Assembly (NCBI RefSeq): GCF_017353185.1
Contig: NZ_JAFMYV010000009.1
Coordinates: forward strand, 248,001 to 312,000
From: Fibrella rubiginis
GTDB lineage: Bacteria > Bacteroidota > Bacteroidia > Cytophagales > Spirosomataceae
Length of the DNA stretch: 64,000 nucleotides
Reading direction: 5' to 3'
The notes under the pieces were generated by a model that was not told where the DNA came from, did not search any database, and saw only the letters and a program-made list of their open reading frames with translations. The translations under genes and the position numbers were made by a program. Shown here piece by piece: positions 1 to 9,006 of this stretch (within the stretch, counting starts at the first letter, position 1; the number at the start of each line of letters is the position of its first letter).

Positions 1-612
1 GCCGAAACGGGTATCGGCAAAGTCAACGCCGCGGCGGCTACGGCGTTTGTACTGGCCCATTTCCGGCCCCGCCGCGTGTTGTTTACGGGCATTGCAGGTG
101 GCACCAACCCCGATCTCCAACCCGGCGACATGGTGGTTGGGCGGCGCGTGGCCCACCACGACTACGGCTGGATGACCATGACCAACCCACCCCAACCCAG
201 CCGACAAACGCGCAACGCCATCACCAAACAGGACAACCCCGTCTATTTCCTGGCCGATTCGGTCCTGCTGCTTCGGGCACAGGAAGCGGCCAAACTGGTT
301 GTTTTCGCCTCGATTCCGGCCACGAATCGACCGCCAACGCTGGTGGTTGGGACTATCGTAACGGGTGATGTGTTTGTGTCATCGGAGGAAAAAGTGGCGC
401 AACTCCGGCGTGACTATGGGGCCGATGCAACGGAGATGGAAGGGGCAGCCGTAGCGCAGATTTGCTATCAGGAACAGGTGCCGTGCTTAGTCATCCGAAG
501 CCTCAGCGACAAAGCCAACAGCAACGCCCGGATGGACATGAGGCAGTTCCTCGACATTGCCGCCCGCAACTCAGCCAAACTGGTATTGGCTCTGGTGAAA
601 CGCCTCCCTTAG
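1..612 (+). CDS. MTA/SAH nucleosidase-like phosphorylase (5' end outside window)
   Basis: Nucleoside phosphorylase superfamily (PNP_UDP_1) protein, probably cleaving the glycosidic bond of 5'-methylthioadenosine and S-adenosylhomocysteine. The frame is open from base 1, so the N-terminus lies upstream. Visible motifs are GIGKVNAA near the left edge, the glycine-rich GIAGG..PDLQPGD block, EMEGAAVAQ (the glutamates that bind the ribose) and RSLSDKAN with the catalytic aspartate. These are the family's core motifs in the right order. The substrate cannot be fixed from a fragment; a related futalosine or purine nucleosidase is possible. It converges with the nitrilase-family gene 23 bases downstream. 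Confidence 0.8.
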   Translation, partial: AETGIGKVNAAAATAFVLAHFRPRRVLFTGIAGGTNPDLQPGDMVVGRRVAHHDYGWMTMTNPPQPSRQTRNAITKQDNPVYFLADSVLLLRAQEAAKLVVFASIPATNRPPTLVVGTIVTGDVFVSSEEKVAQLRRDYGADATEMEGAAVAQICYQEQVPCLVIRSLSDKANSNARMDMRQFLDIAARNSAKLVLALVKRLP

Positions 613-634
613 CCGGTAGCCTGCCGGCCCATAC

Positions 635-1600
635 CTACCGTTTGGGCTGCTCGGATGGAGCCAGCCAGACAACTTTTTGTTCTGGCTTATGAGCCTGACC
701 GATGATCTCGGCATATAGGTTGGGACGGCGAGCGTTGCGATAGCGGTAACCCCCTGCCTGTTGGAGTTTGTCGGGTGTACAGGTGGCCGTAACAACTTCA
801 TTGCCCAGCTGCCGGCACTCTGCCACAATATCGCCGAAGGGGTCGAGGATCATGGAGCAACCGTTTTTAAGCTGATCGTCGTCGAGGCCAATGGAGTTAG
901 CGAAAACAACGTAAACGGCGTTGTCATAAGCGCGGGCGGGTAACCATTTCATGAGCCACGCGCGACCTTTCAAGCCGTCAAATTCTAGTCGTAGGGAGGT
1001 TGGGTCGGTGTCGCGATTGGCCCACAAAGCTGGGTCGGCAAAGCCTGCGCCGGGACGAGTCGAGGGGGTCATCATCGTGACATGGGGCATGAAAATGACA
1101 TCCGCGCCAAGTAACGCCGTAGCCCTGACGTTCTCGATGATATTGTTGTCGTAGCAAATCAGGATGCCGCATGTCCAGCCAAACAGCTCGAAGATAACAT
1201 ACTGATCTCCGGGAAGAATGTGTGGGTTGATGAACGGGTGCAGTTTTCGGTATTTGGCTACCAGACCGGTTTTGTCAACGCAGACGTAAGCTTTGAAAAG
1301 CCTGTCGTGTTCATCTTTTTCAAACAAACCGGCCAGCACAACGATGTTGTTGTCAGCCGCAATCTGCCGCAATGCCTCAATACTCTCCCCTTCAGGAATC
1401 CGTTCGGCAACGGCCAGGAGTTGCTCTTTCGACAGATGGCGGGCGAAGGTGTAGCCGGTGATGGAACACTCATGAAAGGCAACAACCTGCGCTCCCTGCC
1501 GGGCCGCAGCCGCAGACAGCTCACGGATGACATGGAGGTTATAAGCTTTATCGCCACTGGCGTTTTCAAATTGAGCGGTGGCAATCTTGAGGGGTTGCAT
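635..1600 (-). CDS. Carbon-nitrogen hydrolase (nitrilase family)
   Basis: Cytoplasmic amidase of the nitrilase superfamily, 321 aa from the ATG at 1600. That start is preferred over an upstream one because the fold begins directly with PLKIATAQFEN. The Glu-Lys-Cys triad is visible: E44 in FHECSITGY, K119 in KYRKLHPF and C149 in GILICYDNN. Members hydrolyse amides, carbamoyl groups or nitriles; the substrate here is not evident. It stands alone between a convergent nucleosidase gene and a same-strand hydrolase more than 250 bases away. Confidence 0.85.
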   Translation of the reverse strand: MQPLKIATAQFENASGDKAYNLHVIRELSAAAARQGAQVVAFHECSITGYTFARHLSKEQLLAVAERIPEGESIEALRQIAADNNIVVLAGLFEKDEHDRLFKAYVCVDKTGLVAKYRKLHPFINPHILPGDQYVIFELFGWTCGILICYDNNIIENVRATALLGADVIFMPHVTMMTPSTRPGAGFADPALWANRDTDPTSLRLEFDGLKGRAWLMKWLPARAYDNAVYVVFANSIGLDDDQLKNGCSMILDPFGDIVAECRQLGNEVVTATCTPDKLQQAGGYRYRNARRPNLYAEIIGQAHKPEQKVVWLAPSEQPKR

Positions 1601-1861
1601 AAACGAAGTAGAATAGAGGGTACAGGCTGATAGACAACGACGTATTGACAACGACATCGATAGGTGCTTTCTGACCCAACCAAATCTGATTCATCTCTTT
1701 GGTGCTGATGCCAATAGTAGGTTCCAAAAAAGCCGCTGATTCCACAGGAAAACCCTCTTTCACAATTTCCATCAGGGCTAACTCGCTGCGAACGGATCTT
1801 TTTGATAAACTGGCTACCCCCTGCCTTTTCTACCGATGTTGCGGCCCGCTGGTCCTTTTCT
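1601..1861. other. Intergenic stretch, possible decayed antitoxin-like remnant
   Basis: No intact gene is seen. On the minus strand, bases 1772 to about 1650 read as a short protein-like segment (MEIVKEGFPVESAAF, then IGISTKEMNQIWLG) with the flavour of an Xre/MbcA-type antitoxin N-terminus. It then runs into sequence that reads like noise and overlaps the nitrilase gene. This is a weak inference from residue pattern only. Confidence 0.2.
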
Positions 1862-2719
1862 CTAGACCAGATTCTTCTTTAAAAACGCTACTGTGCGCTC
1901 CCAGGCCAGTTTGGCGGCGGCTTCGTTGTAGCGGGTGGGGGCGGTGTCGTTGTTAAACGCGTGTTGCGCACCCTCATAAATAAACAACTCGTAGGGCTTG
2001 TTAGCCTTCTTCAGTTCAGCCTCAAACGCCGGGATACCCGCGTTGATGCGCTCGTCGAGGCCACCGTAATGAAGCATCAGTGGCGCATGGATGTTGGGCA
2101 CGTCGGCAGCGTCGGGCTGGCGACCGTAGAAGGGTACCGCCGCCTTCAGGTTGGGGGCGTGAATAGCGAGTTGATTGGCCATGGCCCCACCCCAGCAGAA
2201 GCCCACGCAGCCCACTTTGCCGTTGCTGTCGGGGCGGGTTTTCAGGTAGTCCACGGCTTTCACGAAGTTATCGCGGGTTTTGGCGGGGTCCAGCTTGCCG
2301 AAGAGGTCACGCATCTGGGTTTCGTCGGTAGGAGTGCCCCCGGCGGCAGAGAGGGCATCTGGGGCTACGGCCAGAAAACCAGCCAGGGCCATGCGCCGGG
2401 TGATGTCTTCAATGTGCGGATTGAGGCCTCGGTTTTCATGGATGACCACTACGGCGGGGTATTTGCCATTGGCCACAGGCCGGGCCATGTAGCCTTTCAT
2501 GGTCGTATCGGCACCGGGAAACGTGACCATCTCGGTTTTAATACGGTCGTCGTGACCCGCTACAGTTTCGGCTTTGGCGTAGTTGACTTCCAGCAAGGGC
2601 AGTACGGCCATGGCTGCTGCGGTACCGCCGGTTAATTTGGCCAGCCGCTTCAAAAACTCGTCGCGGTTGAGGGGCTTGTGGGTGTACTCGTCGAAGAGAT
2701 TGATGATGCGCTGGTCCAT
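1862..2719 (-). CDS. Dienelactone hydrolase family protein
   Basis: Alpha/beta hydrolase of the carboxymethylenebutenolidase type, 285 aa. An N-terminal extension of about 50 residues contains a hydrophobic stretch (GGTAAAMAVLPLL), suggesting export or an anchor as in many Bacteroidota members of this family. The catalytic triad is visible: C175 in GFCWGG, D222 in GGLDERIN and H253 in AQHAF. The cysteine nucleophile separates it from serine esterases. The natural substrate is unknown. It is divergent from fumC across a 264-base gap. Confidence 0.85.
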   Translation of the reverse strand: MDQRIINLFDEYTHKPLNRDEFLKRLAKLTGGTAAAMAVLPLLEVNYAKAETVAGHDDRIKTEMVTFPGADTTMKGYMARPVANGKYPAVVVIHENRGLNPHIEDITRRMALAGFLAVAPDALSAAGGTPTDETQMRDLFGKLDPAKTRDNFVKAVDYLKTRPDSNGKVGCVGFCWGGAMANQLAIHAPNLKAAVPFYGRQPDAADVPNIHAPLMLHYGGLDERINAGIPAFEAELKKANKPYELFIYEGAQHAFNNDTAPTRYNEAAAKLAWERTVAFLKKNLV

Positions 2720-2841
2720 AGGATTGACTGGTCTGGTGACTTTCTGGATAAAGCTTTAGTCAGGTCAGTTCTAACCCAAACGCATAAGCTCAGTTTAACG
2801 AAGCTATGGCAAATTCGACCAACTAAATCACCCCGCTGCAA

Positions 2842-2849
2842 TACCTTTG
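2842..2849 (+). promoter_or_regulatory. Candidate -7 element of the fumC promoter
   Basis: TACCTTTG matches the Bacteroidota -7 consensus TAnnTTTG. No TTG is seen at the usual -33 spacing, so support is partial. It would give a leader of about 130 bases that contains the imperfect inverted repeat at 2860-2971. Confidence 0.45.
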
Positions 2850-2859
2850 CGCCCGTATC

Positions 2860-2971
2860 GAATGAGCGAATTAATGATTGAGCGCATGTCTGGATGCTAT
2901 GACAGGTATGTTGCAATAAATCCAGGCGTTCGCTCATTCGCTCACCGGGGCACCGGACCGTCACTAATTCG
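2860..2971. repeat. Imperfect inverted repeat in the fumC leader
   Basis: The left arm contains AATGAGCGAA and TGATTGAGCGC; the right arm contains GCGTTCGCTCATTCGCTCACC. The right arm continues with CGGACCGTCACT and AATTC, which also occurs upstream of hemL (62538-62575), there too a few bases before a start codon. The arms are built from roughly 8-base TGAGCGAA units. Confidence 0.65.
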
Positions 2972-2983
2972 TTTATTAATAAC

Positions 2984-4381
2984 ATGGAATTCCGCATAGA
3001 AAAAGACACGATGGGGCCAGTGCAGGTGCCCGCCAACGTGTATTGGGGCGCGCAAACGCAGCGTTCGATTGACAACTTCCGCATCGCGCAGGACATCAAC
3101 AAAATGCCCCGCGAGATCATCCGGGCGTTTGCCGTGCTGAAAAAAGCCGCTGCCCTCACCAACCTCGACGCGGGTGTGCTGCCAAAAGAAAAAAGCGACC
3201 TCATTGGCCGCGTTTGCGACGAGATCCTGGCCGGTGAACTCGCCGACCAGTTTCCATTGGTGGTGTGGCAAACCGGGTCAGGCACGCAGAGCAACATGAA
3301 CATGAATGAGGTGGTGGCCTACCGGGCGCACGTGCTCAACGGCGGTTCGCTCACCGACGAGAAAAAGTTTCTGAACCCTAACGACGACGTCAATAAGTCG
3401 CAGTCCAGCAACGATACCTTTCCCACGGCCATGCACATTGCCGCCTACCAGATTCTGATGGAGGTGACGATTCCGGGTATCGAAAAACTGCGTAACACGC
3501 TGGATGCCAAGGCTACAGCATTCATGCACGTGGTGAAAATTGGCCGTACCCACTTCATGGACGCTACACCGCTAACGGTAGGGCAGGAGTTTTCGGGCTA
3601 CGTCTCGCAGCTTGACCATGGCCTCCGCGCCATCCGCAACACGCTGACTCACCTAAGCGAACTGGCCCTGGGCGGTACGGCGGTGGGTACTGGTATCAAT
3701 ACGCCCCCCGGTTATTCAGAAAATGTGGCGAAACACATTGCCAGCCTGACTGGGCTGCCCTTTGTTACTGCCGAAAATAAGTTTGAAGCCCTCGCCGCCC
3801 ACGACGCCATTGTGGAAGCACACGGCGCGCTGAAAACGGTGGCGGCCAGCCTGATGAAGATCAGCAACGATGTGCGGATGCTGGCGAGCGGCCCCCGCGC
3901 GGGCATCGGCGAGTTGTTTATTCCTGACAATGAGCCGGGTAGTAGCATCATGCCGGGCAAAGTGAACCCCACGCAGTGCGAGGCTATGACGATGGTGGCC
4001 GCGCAGGTGATGGGCAACGATGTGGCGATCAACATCGGCGGCATGAACGGCCATTTCGAGTTGAACGTGTTCAAGCCGGTGATGATTTTCAACTTCCTGC
4101 ACTCGGCCCGCCTCATCGGCGACGTCTGTGTGTCGTTCAACGACAAGTGCGCCGTGGGCATCGAACCCATCAAGGCCAACATCGACAAGCACGTGCAGAA
4201 CTCGCTTATGCTGGTAACGGCGCTGAACACCAAGATCGGCTATTACAAAGCCGCCGAAATTGCTCAGACCGCCCACAAAAACGGCTCAACCCTGAAAGAA
4301 ACCGCCGTCGCTCTTGGGTACGTTACGCCCGAGGAGTTCGACCAGTGGGTAGTGCCGGTGGAAATGGTAGGGAAGGTGTAA
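2984..4381 (+). CDS. fumC: Class II fumarate hydratase
   Basis: TCA-cycle enzyme that interconverts fumarate and L-malate; cytoplasmic homotetramer without an iron-sulfur cluster. At 465 aa it has the usual class II length. Motifs include TGSGTQSNMN, the NKSQSSNDTFPT substrate loop, GRTHFMDATPLTVGQE and the superfamily signature GSSIMPGKVNP at residues 319-329, with its serine loop intact. The ATG at 2984 begins the conserved MEFRIEKDTMG. A hairpin terminator follows the stop. The malate:quinone oxidoreductase at 17.4 kb uses its product. Confidence 0.97.
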   Translation: MEFRIEKDTMGPVQVPANVYWGAQTQRSIDNFRIAQDINKMPREIIRAFAVLKKAAALTNLDAGVLPKEKSDLIGRVCDEILAGELADQFPLVVWQTGSGTQSNMNMNEVVAYRAHVLNGGSLTDEKKFLNPNDDVNKSQSSNDTFPTAMHIAAYQILMEVTIPGIEKLRNTLDAKATAFMHVVKIGRTHFMDATPLTVGQEFSGYVSQLDHGLRAIRNTLTHLSELALGGTAVGTGINTPPGYSENVAKHIASLTGLPFVTAENKFEALAAHDAIVEAHGALKTVAASLMKISNDVRMLASGPRAGIGELFIPDNEPGSSIMPGKVNPTQCEAMTMVAAQVMGNDVAINIGGMNGHFELNVFKPVMIFNFLHSARLIGDVCVSFNDKCAVGIEPIKANIDKHVQNSLMLVTALNTKIGYYKAAEIAQTAHKNGSTLKETAVALGYVTPEEFDQWVVPVEMVGKV

Positions 4382-4413
4382 AAGGTAAATTATTTATATG
4401 TAATTTGCTGGTC

Positions 4414-4446
4414 AATCGGGTGGCATTTGCGTCACCCGATTTTTTA
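4414..4446 (+). terminator. Intrinsic terminator after fumC
   Basis: Stem AATCGGGTG (4414-4422) pairs with CACCCGATT (4433-4441) around a 10-base loop and is followed by a T run. It starts 33 bases after the fumC stop. Confidence 0.8.
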
Positions 4447-4470
4447 TTTATTATAAACTCAACTATCAAT

Positions 4471-5388
4471 ATGCCTATCCCTGATTATCAAACGTTAATG
4501 TTACCTCTTCTGAAACACGTTTCTGATCAAAGAGAATATAAATTGAATGATGTGGTTGATGCACTAAGTGTTGAGTTTAATCTAACAGAAGAAGAAAAAA
4601 ATGAATTGTTGCCAAGTGGACAGACTTTCTTGTTTGGAAGCCGGGTTGGTTGGGCTAGAACGTACTTGAAAAAGGCAGGATTACTTGAATCCCCAAAACG
4701 TGCAACGGTTGTAATTACAGAAAGAGGTTTAACAATTCTCGCTCAAAAACCTCTCAGGGTTGATGCTCGGTTATTGAGGTAATTTCCAGAATTTGTTGAG
4801 TTTCAAACGCCTAAAAAGGCCGATAACGGAATTATAGAAGCTGTTTCTTCTGAAGAAATTTCCACCCAGACTCCAGAGGAAACGCTCGAGAGCTCCTATC
4901 AGAGCATTCGTAAAACGCTGGCACAAGATTTACTGGCTAAAGTAGTATCTCTTTCGCCCGCTTTTTTTGAACGGCTAGTCGTCGAGTTACTCGTAAAAAT
5001 GGGTTATGGTGGTTCAATAAAAGACGCCGGGAAAGCAATCGGTAAAAGTGGGGATGAAGGAATTGATGGAACAATAAAAGAAGACAAACTGGGCCTTGAT
5101 ATTATATACATTCAAGCCAAAAAGTGGGCGCCAGGCAATGTTGTAGGTCGTCCTGAATTACATAAATTCGTTGGGGCACTTGCGGGGCAGGGAGCAAAAA
5201 AAGGTGTGTTTATAACAACATCTAGTTTTACGAGAGAGGCTTCTGATTACGTACCTAGAAACGAAACCAAAATTGTTTTAATAGATGGTGAGCAACTAGC
5301 CCAATTAATGATCGACTATAGTCTGGGAGTTACTGTTCAGCAGGTCTATGAAATTAAACGAATGGATAATGATTATTTCGGAGACTGA
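4471..5388 (+). pseudogene. mrr: Mrr-type restriction endonuclease split by an in-frame stop
   Basis: Type IV restriction enzyme homologue that would cleave modified DNA. The first part (4471-4782) is the Mrr N-terminal winged-helix domain, including FGSRVGWARTYLKKAGLL. A TAA at 4780-4782 interrupts the frame. The same frame then continues without a shift through FPEFVEF, SPAFFERLVVELL and the catalytic domain, with D in GDEGIDG and QAK in YIQAKKW, to the stop at 5388. Without the TAA it would be a normal-length protein of about 305 residues. Base composition is much more AT-rich than the neighbours, suggesting acquisition by transfer. An internal ATG at 4999 could start only part of the nuclease domain. 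Confidence 0.85.
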
Positions 5389-5410
5389 CATCCGTTCTCA
5401 ATGCGCCCAC

Positions 5411-6547
5411 TCACACCCGCACATAAATCCGTTTCCGGTCGAGCAGCCAGCCGACGCTCCAGCAGAAGAGCATGAACGTGAGGGCGAAAAGCAACGAACC
5501 CACCGCGCCGGGTGCCAGACTCTGGAAGAGGTGTACGCCGATCCAGTCGAGCAGGCTTTCGTGATTGCCCGCGGGGATCATGGCTAAGATGATTACCACT
5601 AGTTCAGAGAGGAGGTAGATGAACAGCGGATTCTTGCCGGGGACTACGAAAAACTGTGTCCAGTTGGCCCTGTTCCAGTTCCGGATCTCAATGACGTAGA
5701 TCAGCGCGGCGAGTATGACCAAATCGAGGCCGGTGGTAAGCAGCACAAATGAACTGGTCCAGAGCTTTTTGTTGATCGGGAACACCATGTCCCAGCAAAG
5801 GGCGAGAAAGATCAGGCCAGCCCCAGCCAATAATAGCTTCGCGGTGCTCTCGTAATTCTTACCCACCCGCTGCACAAACTGCCCGGCATAGTAGCCAATG
5901 AGCACGTTCACAACGGCGGGGAGGGTACTCAGCAGGCCTTCGGGGTCGAAGGGAATGCCGTTGCCGGTGTAGAGGTGGGCGTCGCCGATGGTCCATTTGT
6001 CGAGCAGCAGAACGGCGTTTCCCTGCAGGCTGAACGGATCGGCGGGGTCGCCCCAACCCAACAGAATCAGCCAATATCCAACCAGAAACAGTACCGCCAG
6101 CAGGATAACCGTACGTTGCGAAAAGAAATAAACAAGTAACGAAGCCAGACCGTAGCACACGCCAATGCGCTGCAAGACGCCCCAAATGCGGGTTTCGCCT
6201 ATCGGAAAACCGGCCATGTTGCCCGCTTCGTCGAGTCGGAAAAAGGGGAACCAGTACATCAGGTAGCCCAGCAGGAAAATAATGGCCGTACGCCGGATGA
6301 TTTTTCCCATCACCGCTGAGGTAGGCAGCGACTGAAATTTGGCGTTGGCGAAGCTCATGGCATTCCCCACGGCAAAGAGAAACGACGGAAACACCAGATC
6401 GGTAGGCGTGAAGCCGTGCCATTGGGCATGAAGCAGGGGAGCAAACGGCGTGGCACCGGCACCGGGTGTGTTGACCACGATCATGAAACAAACGGTCAGC
6501 CCCCGGAACACGTCCAAAGACAAAAAACGATTAACAGTGGCTGGCAT
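5411..6547 (-). CDS. DUF5009 / HGSNAT-like membrane acyltransferase
   Basis: Integral membrane protein of 378 aa with about ten hydrophobic helices. It opens with RFLSLDVFRGLTVCFMIVVN, typical of the heparan-alpha-glucosaminide N-acetyltransferase-like family (DUF5009/NagX type). In bacteria these are often linked to amino-sugar use. Conserved blocks include GFTPTDLVFPSFLFAVG, RIWGVLQRIGVCYG and the C-terminal VPGKNPLFIYLLSE. Sugar acetylation across the membrane is family knowledge; no sugar-use neighbours confirm it here. Its 3' end converges with the broken mrr gene. Confidence 0.8.
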   Translation of the reverse strand: MPATVNRFLSLDVFRGLTVCFMIVVNTPGAGATPFAPLLHAQWHGFTPTDLVFPSFLFAVGNAMSFANAKFQSLPTSAVMGKIIRRTAIIFLLGYLMYWFPFFRLDEAGNMAGFPIGETRIWGVLQRIGVCYGLASLLVYFFSQRTVILLAVLFLVGYWLILLGWGDPADPFSLQGNAVLLLDKWTIGDAHLYTGNGIPFDPEGLLSTLPAVVNVLIGYYAGQFVQRVGKNYESTAKLLLAGAGLIFLALCWDMVFPINKKLWTSSFVLLTTGLDLVILAALIYVIEIRNWNRANWTQFFVVPGKNPLFIYLLSELVVIILAMIPAGNHESLLDWIGVHLFQSLAPGAVGSLLFALTFMLFCWSVGWLLDRKRIYVRV

Positions 6548-6576
6548 TCGTAGCAGGTTTAGCTGGCTAATATCGG

Positions 6577-6834
6577 TTGAGGCAAGTTCATATCAAGCCC
6601 TGTTGGTCACGCAAATTTTCGCCCTCCGTCGTTCGCCCCCGTTTCACGATCTACAATGGGCTGAGTGAGCTGCGCACCCAAAATCTGCGGATGCTTACCG
6701 CCCCCGAATGCTACGCCCAACTGCTGAGCGACTTCCTCAACATCTTTGGCCGGGTGCCCCTAAAATACATTGCATCACATCTGGGCATCTCGCCCGAAAC
6801 CTTCAGCCGACTAAGGGCACGGCGAACTGTTTAA
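6577..6834 (+). pseudogene. C-terminal remnant of a Crp/Fnr-type regulator
   Basis: From about 6660 the frame reads like the end of a cAMP-receptor-type regulator: SELRTQNLRML, then a helix-turn-helix RVPLKYIASHLGISPETFSRLR. No cyclic-nucleotide-binding domain precedes it; the upstream sequence belongs to the divergent DUF5009 gene start and its leader. It is therefore a truncated remnant, not a working regulator. Confidence 0.65.
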
Positions 6835-6853
6835 CGGAGCAACGGGCTATCTC

Positions 6854-7618
6854 CTAAACAGCATCACGAAACCGATCGACAATCGCTTTGCCCGACTGCC
6901 AGATAAACGACGCGTCGGTGCCAACGGCAATGAACCGGGTGCCGCTGGCGATTTCGGCGGCAATGGCGTCGGGCTGGCGGGTGAATATACCCACTGGCAC
7001 ATGTCGGTTGGCGCAGCTTGTTTTCACGGTTTGAATCGCAGCCTGAACGTCGGGATGATGCACGTCGCCCAGGTGGTTAAGGCTACCCGACAGGTCGTAA
7101 GGGCCAATAAACACGCCGTCGATGCCCGGTACCGCCAGGATTTCGTTCAGGTTATGCACCGCGTCGATGTGTTCGACCTGGATAATAACAGCCACGGTAT
7201 CGTTAGCATTGGCTACGTAATCGGCGAAGGTCAACCCGTACTCCTGCGCCCGGCCAATGCCCACGCTGCGGTTGCCCGTGGGCGGATAGTTGGCCCACTG
7301 TACCGCCTGCCGGGCCTCCTGGGCCGTACTGACCGCCGGGATAATGACCCCATCGGCACCCAGGTCTAGGGCCTGCTGAATGAGTACCGGGTTGTTTTCC
7401 GCCACGCGCACCAGTCCATTGCAATCGCCCCGGATGGCCTGCAGGTGTCGCTGCACATCGGCGGGGGCCAGTGTGCTGTGTTCCATGTCAATAAACAGCC
7501 AGTCGAACCCCGCCAATGACAACATCTCGCTTACCTCGGGCGCCGACAGCGATATGAGCGTACCCAGCAGCGGGCGAGCTTCGCGGAGTTTTTGGGTGAA
7601 GGGCGTTTGGGAAGGCAT
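6854..7618 (-). CDS. HpcH/HpaI family aldolase
   Basis: Metal-dependent class II aldolase of the 4-hydroxy-2-oxoheptanedioate aldolase type, 254 aa. Such enzymes cleave or form 4-hydroxy-2-oxo acids to pyruvate plus an aldehyde. The TIM-barrel motifs are present: FDWLFIDMEHS, GADGVIIPAVSTAQEA, the metal glutamate in VIIQVEHIDAV and GVFIGPYDLSGS. The ATG at 7618 is chosen because a longer frame to 7702 runs through a dispersed repeat. It shares its strand with the downstream-facing Gfo/Idh gene, so sugar-acid breakdown is possible, by inference. Confidence 0.85.
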   Translation of the reverse strand: MPSQTPFTQKLREARPLLGTLISLSAPEVSEMLSLAGFDWLFIDMEHSTLAPADVQRHLQAIRGDCNGLVRVAENNPVLIQQALDLGADGVIIPAVSTAQEARQAVQWANYPPTGNRSVGIGRAQEYGLTFADYVANANDTVAVIIQVEHIDAVHNLNEILAVPGIDGVFIGPYDLSGSLNHLGDVHHPDVQAAIQTVKTSCANRHVPVGIFTRQPDAIAAEIASGTRFIAVGTDASFIWQSGKAIVDRFRDAV

Positions 7619-7644
7619 AGAGTGAAGTAAACAAGGGGCTCCGA

Positions 7645-7733
7645 ATCGTCCCGTCAGGGACGTAACAGCGTAGCGTCGGAAGAAACGGTCAGATGGTTCC
7701 ACCGACGCTGCGCTATGTTGCCCCTGACGTGGC
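7645..7733. repeat. Inverted pair of a dispersed REP-like element
   Basis: Left half 7648-7680 (GTCCCGTCAGGGAC, then AGCGTAGCGTCGG) and right half 7697-7733 (ACCGACGCTGCGCTATG, then CCCCTGACG) are diverged inverted copies of one unit. The same unit in forward orientation lies at 27917-27955 and 34318-34356. Confidence 0.75.
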
Positions 7734-7741
7734 CGCAGATT

Positions 7742-8875
7742 TTACGCCAGTTTGATGCTGCGTCCCGTTTCGGCTGCCTGGTAAATAGCCTGTAGCAGTC
7801 GTACGTCGCGCTTGCCTTCCTCGCCGGTGATGTGGTTGGGCAGTGCTTTTCCGGCCAGCAGGTCTTTGCAAACACCGTCCATGTGCGCGGCTTGATGGTT
7901 TACAGTGGGCATCTCAATAGGTCCTTTGCTGGTTCGGCCTTTCAGCGGACCATAGCCGAAGGCGGGCGAGAGTTCGAACCAGCCTTTTTCGCAGGATGCA
8001 TACAGCCGCTCCACACCCGCCGTATAGCTGGAGGTGGAGTTGCTGACGGCCCCGCTCGGAAAGCGAAACTGCCAGAAAATGGTCTCTTCCACATCTTTAA
8101 ATTTCTGCGGTTCGGTCTTGGGCGAAAACTGTGCTGTGACCGATACCGGCTCTTCGCCCGTGACGTAGCGTGCCCCCTGGATGGCGTAGATACCCACGTC
8201 CATGAGCGCACCGCCACCCGCCATGCTCTTTTTCATCCGCCACTGCGTAGGGTCGCCGATGCGGAAGGCGTCGCTGGCTTCCACAAACTTCACCGGGCCA
8301 AATACTTTTTGCTGGCCTAGTCGCATTACTTCCTGTGTAAACGGTTCGTAATGAAGCCGGTAGCCAACGGCCAGTTGCTTGTTGGCTTTTTTGCAGGCGT
8401 CGATCATGGCCTGACAATCTTTTTCGGTAATGGCCATCGGCTTTTCGCAGATCACGTGCTTTCCCGCCTGCGCCGCCCGGATCACGTATTCGGCGTGCAT
8501 GGAATTGGGCAGCACCACATACACCACGTCGATGTCGGGATTGTCGATGATACGGTCGAAGGTTTTGTAATCGTAGACGTTGGCCTGCGGGATGTTATAC
8601 TTTTGCATCCACTCGCTGGCTTTGGCCGAGGTGCCCGTCACGATGCCCGCGAGGCGGCAGTACTGCGTTTGTTGCAGGGCCGGGGCGAGTTGATTTTTGC
8701 TGTAGCTACCCAGGCCCACCAGCGCGATACCAATTTTTTTATCCTGCCCGGACTGGCTCGATATGGGTTGGCCGAGGGCGTCGTACACCGGAACGGTCAG
8801 GGTAGGCATGGTCAGGGCCGAAGCACCGATACCCGCCAGAAAATGGCGGCGCGAAAGAGAGGTCAACTGGGTCAT
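7742..8875 (-). CDS. Gfo/Idh/MocA oxidoreductase with Tat signal
   Basis: NAD(P)-dependent oxidoreductase of the glucose-fructose oxidoreductase family, 377 aa. The N-terminus SRRHFLAGIGAS is a twin-arginine signal, so it is probably exported folded with its cofactor. The Rossmann motif is IALVGLGSYSKN; EKPMA carries the conserved lysine of the family, and GGALMDVGIYAIQ is the C-terminal domain block. The sugar substrate is unknown. It precedes the aldolase gene on the same strand, separated by about 120 bases containing an inverted repeat. Confidence 0.88.
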   Translation of the reverse strand: MTQLTSLSRRHFLAGIGASALTMPTLTVPVYDALGQPISSQSGQDKKIGIALVGLGSYSKNQLAPALQQTQYCRLAGIVTGTSAKASEWMQKYNIPQANVYDYKTFDRIIDNPDIDVVYVVLPNSMHAEYVIRAAQAGKHVICEKPMAITEKDCQAMIDACKKANKQLAVGYRLHYEPFTQEVMRLGQQKVFGPVKFVEASDAFRIGDPTQWRMKKSMAGGGALMDVGIYAIQGARYVTGEEPVSVTAQFSPKTEPQKFKDVEETIFWQFRFPSGAVSNSTSSYTAGVERLYASCEKGWFELSPAFGYGPLKGRTSKGPIEMPTVNHQAAHMDGVCKDLLAGKALPNHITGEEGKRDVRLLQAIYQAAETGRSIKLA

Positions 8876-9006
8876 AAATAAGCCGGGTGAGGTAAGGAGT
8901 GTACCAGAATTTACTGGAAGGTATAAGCTGTTTCGGTACGGTAATTACTATGCCTGTAGGACGAAGCCGGGGCTGTATCTTACCAGCCACTTAACCACCT
9001 TTCCCC

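Noticed and set aside
1601..1657. Upstream start for the nitrilase gene
   Set aside because: The extra 19 residues are not family-like and the conserved fold starts at the ATG at 1600.
3712..4276. Long antisense frames inside fumC
   Set aside because: They mirror codon bias of a fully supported gene on the plus strand and show no family motifs; the same applies to long antisense frames in mqo, the sortilin-repeat gene, pyrG and kaiC.
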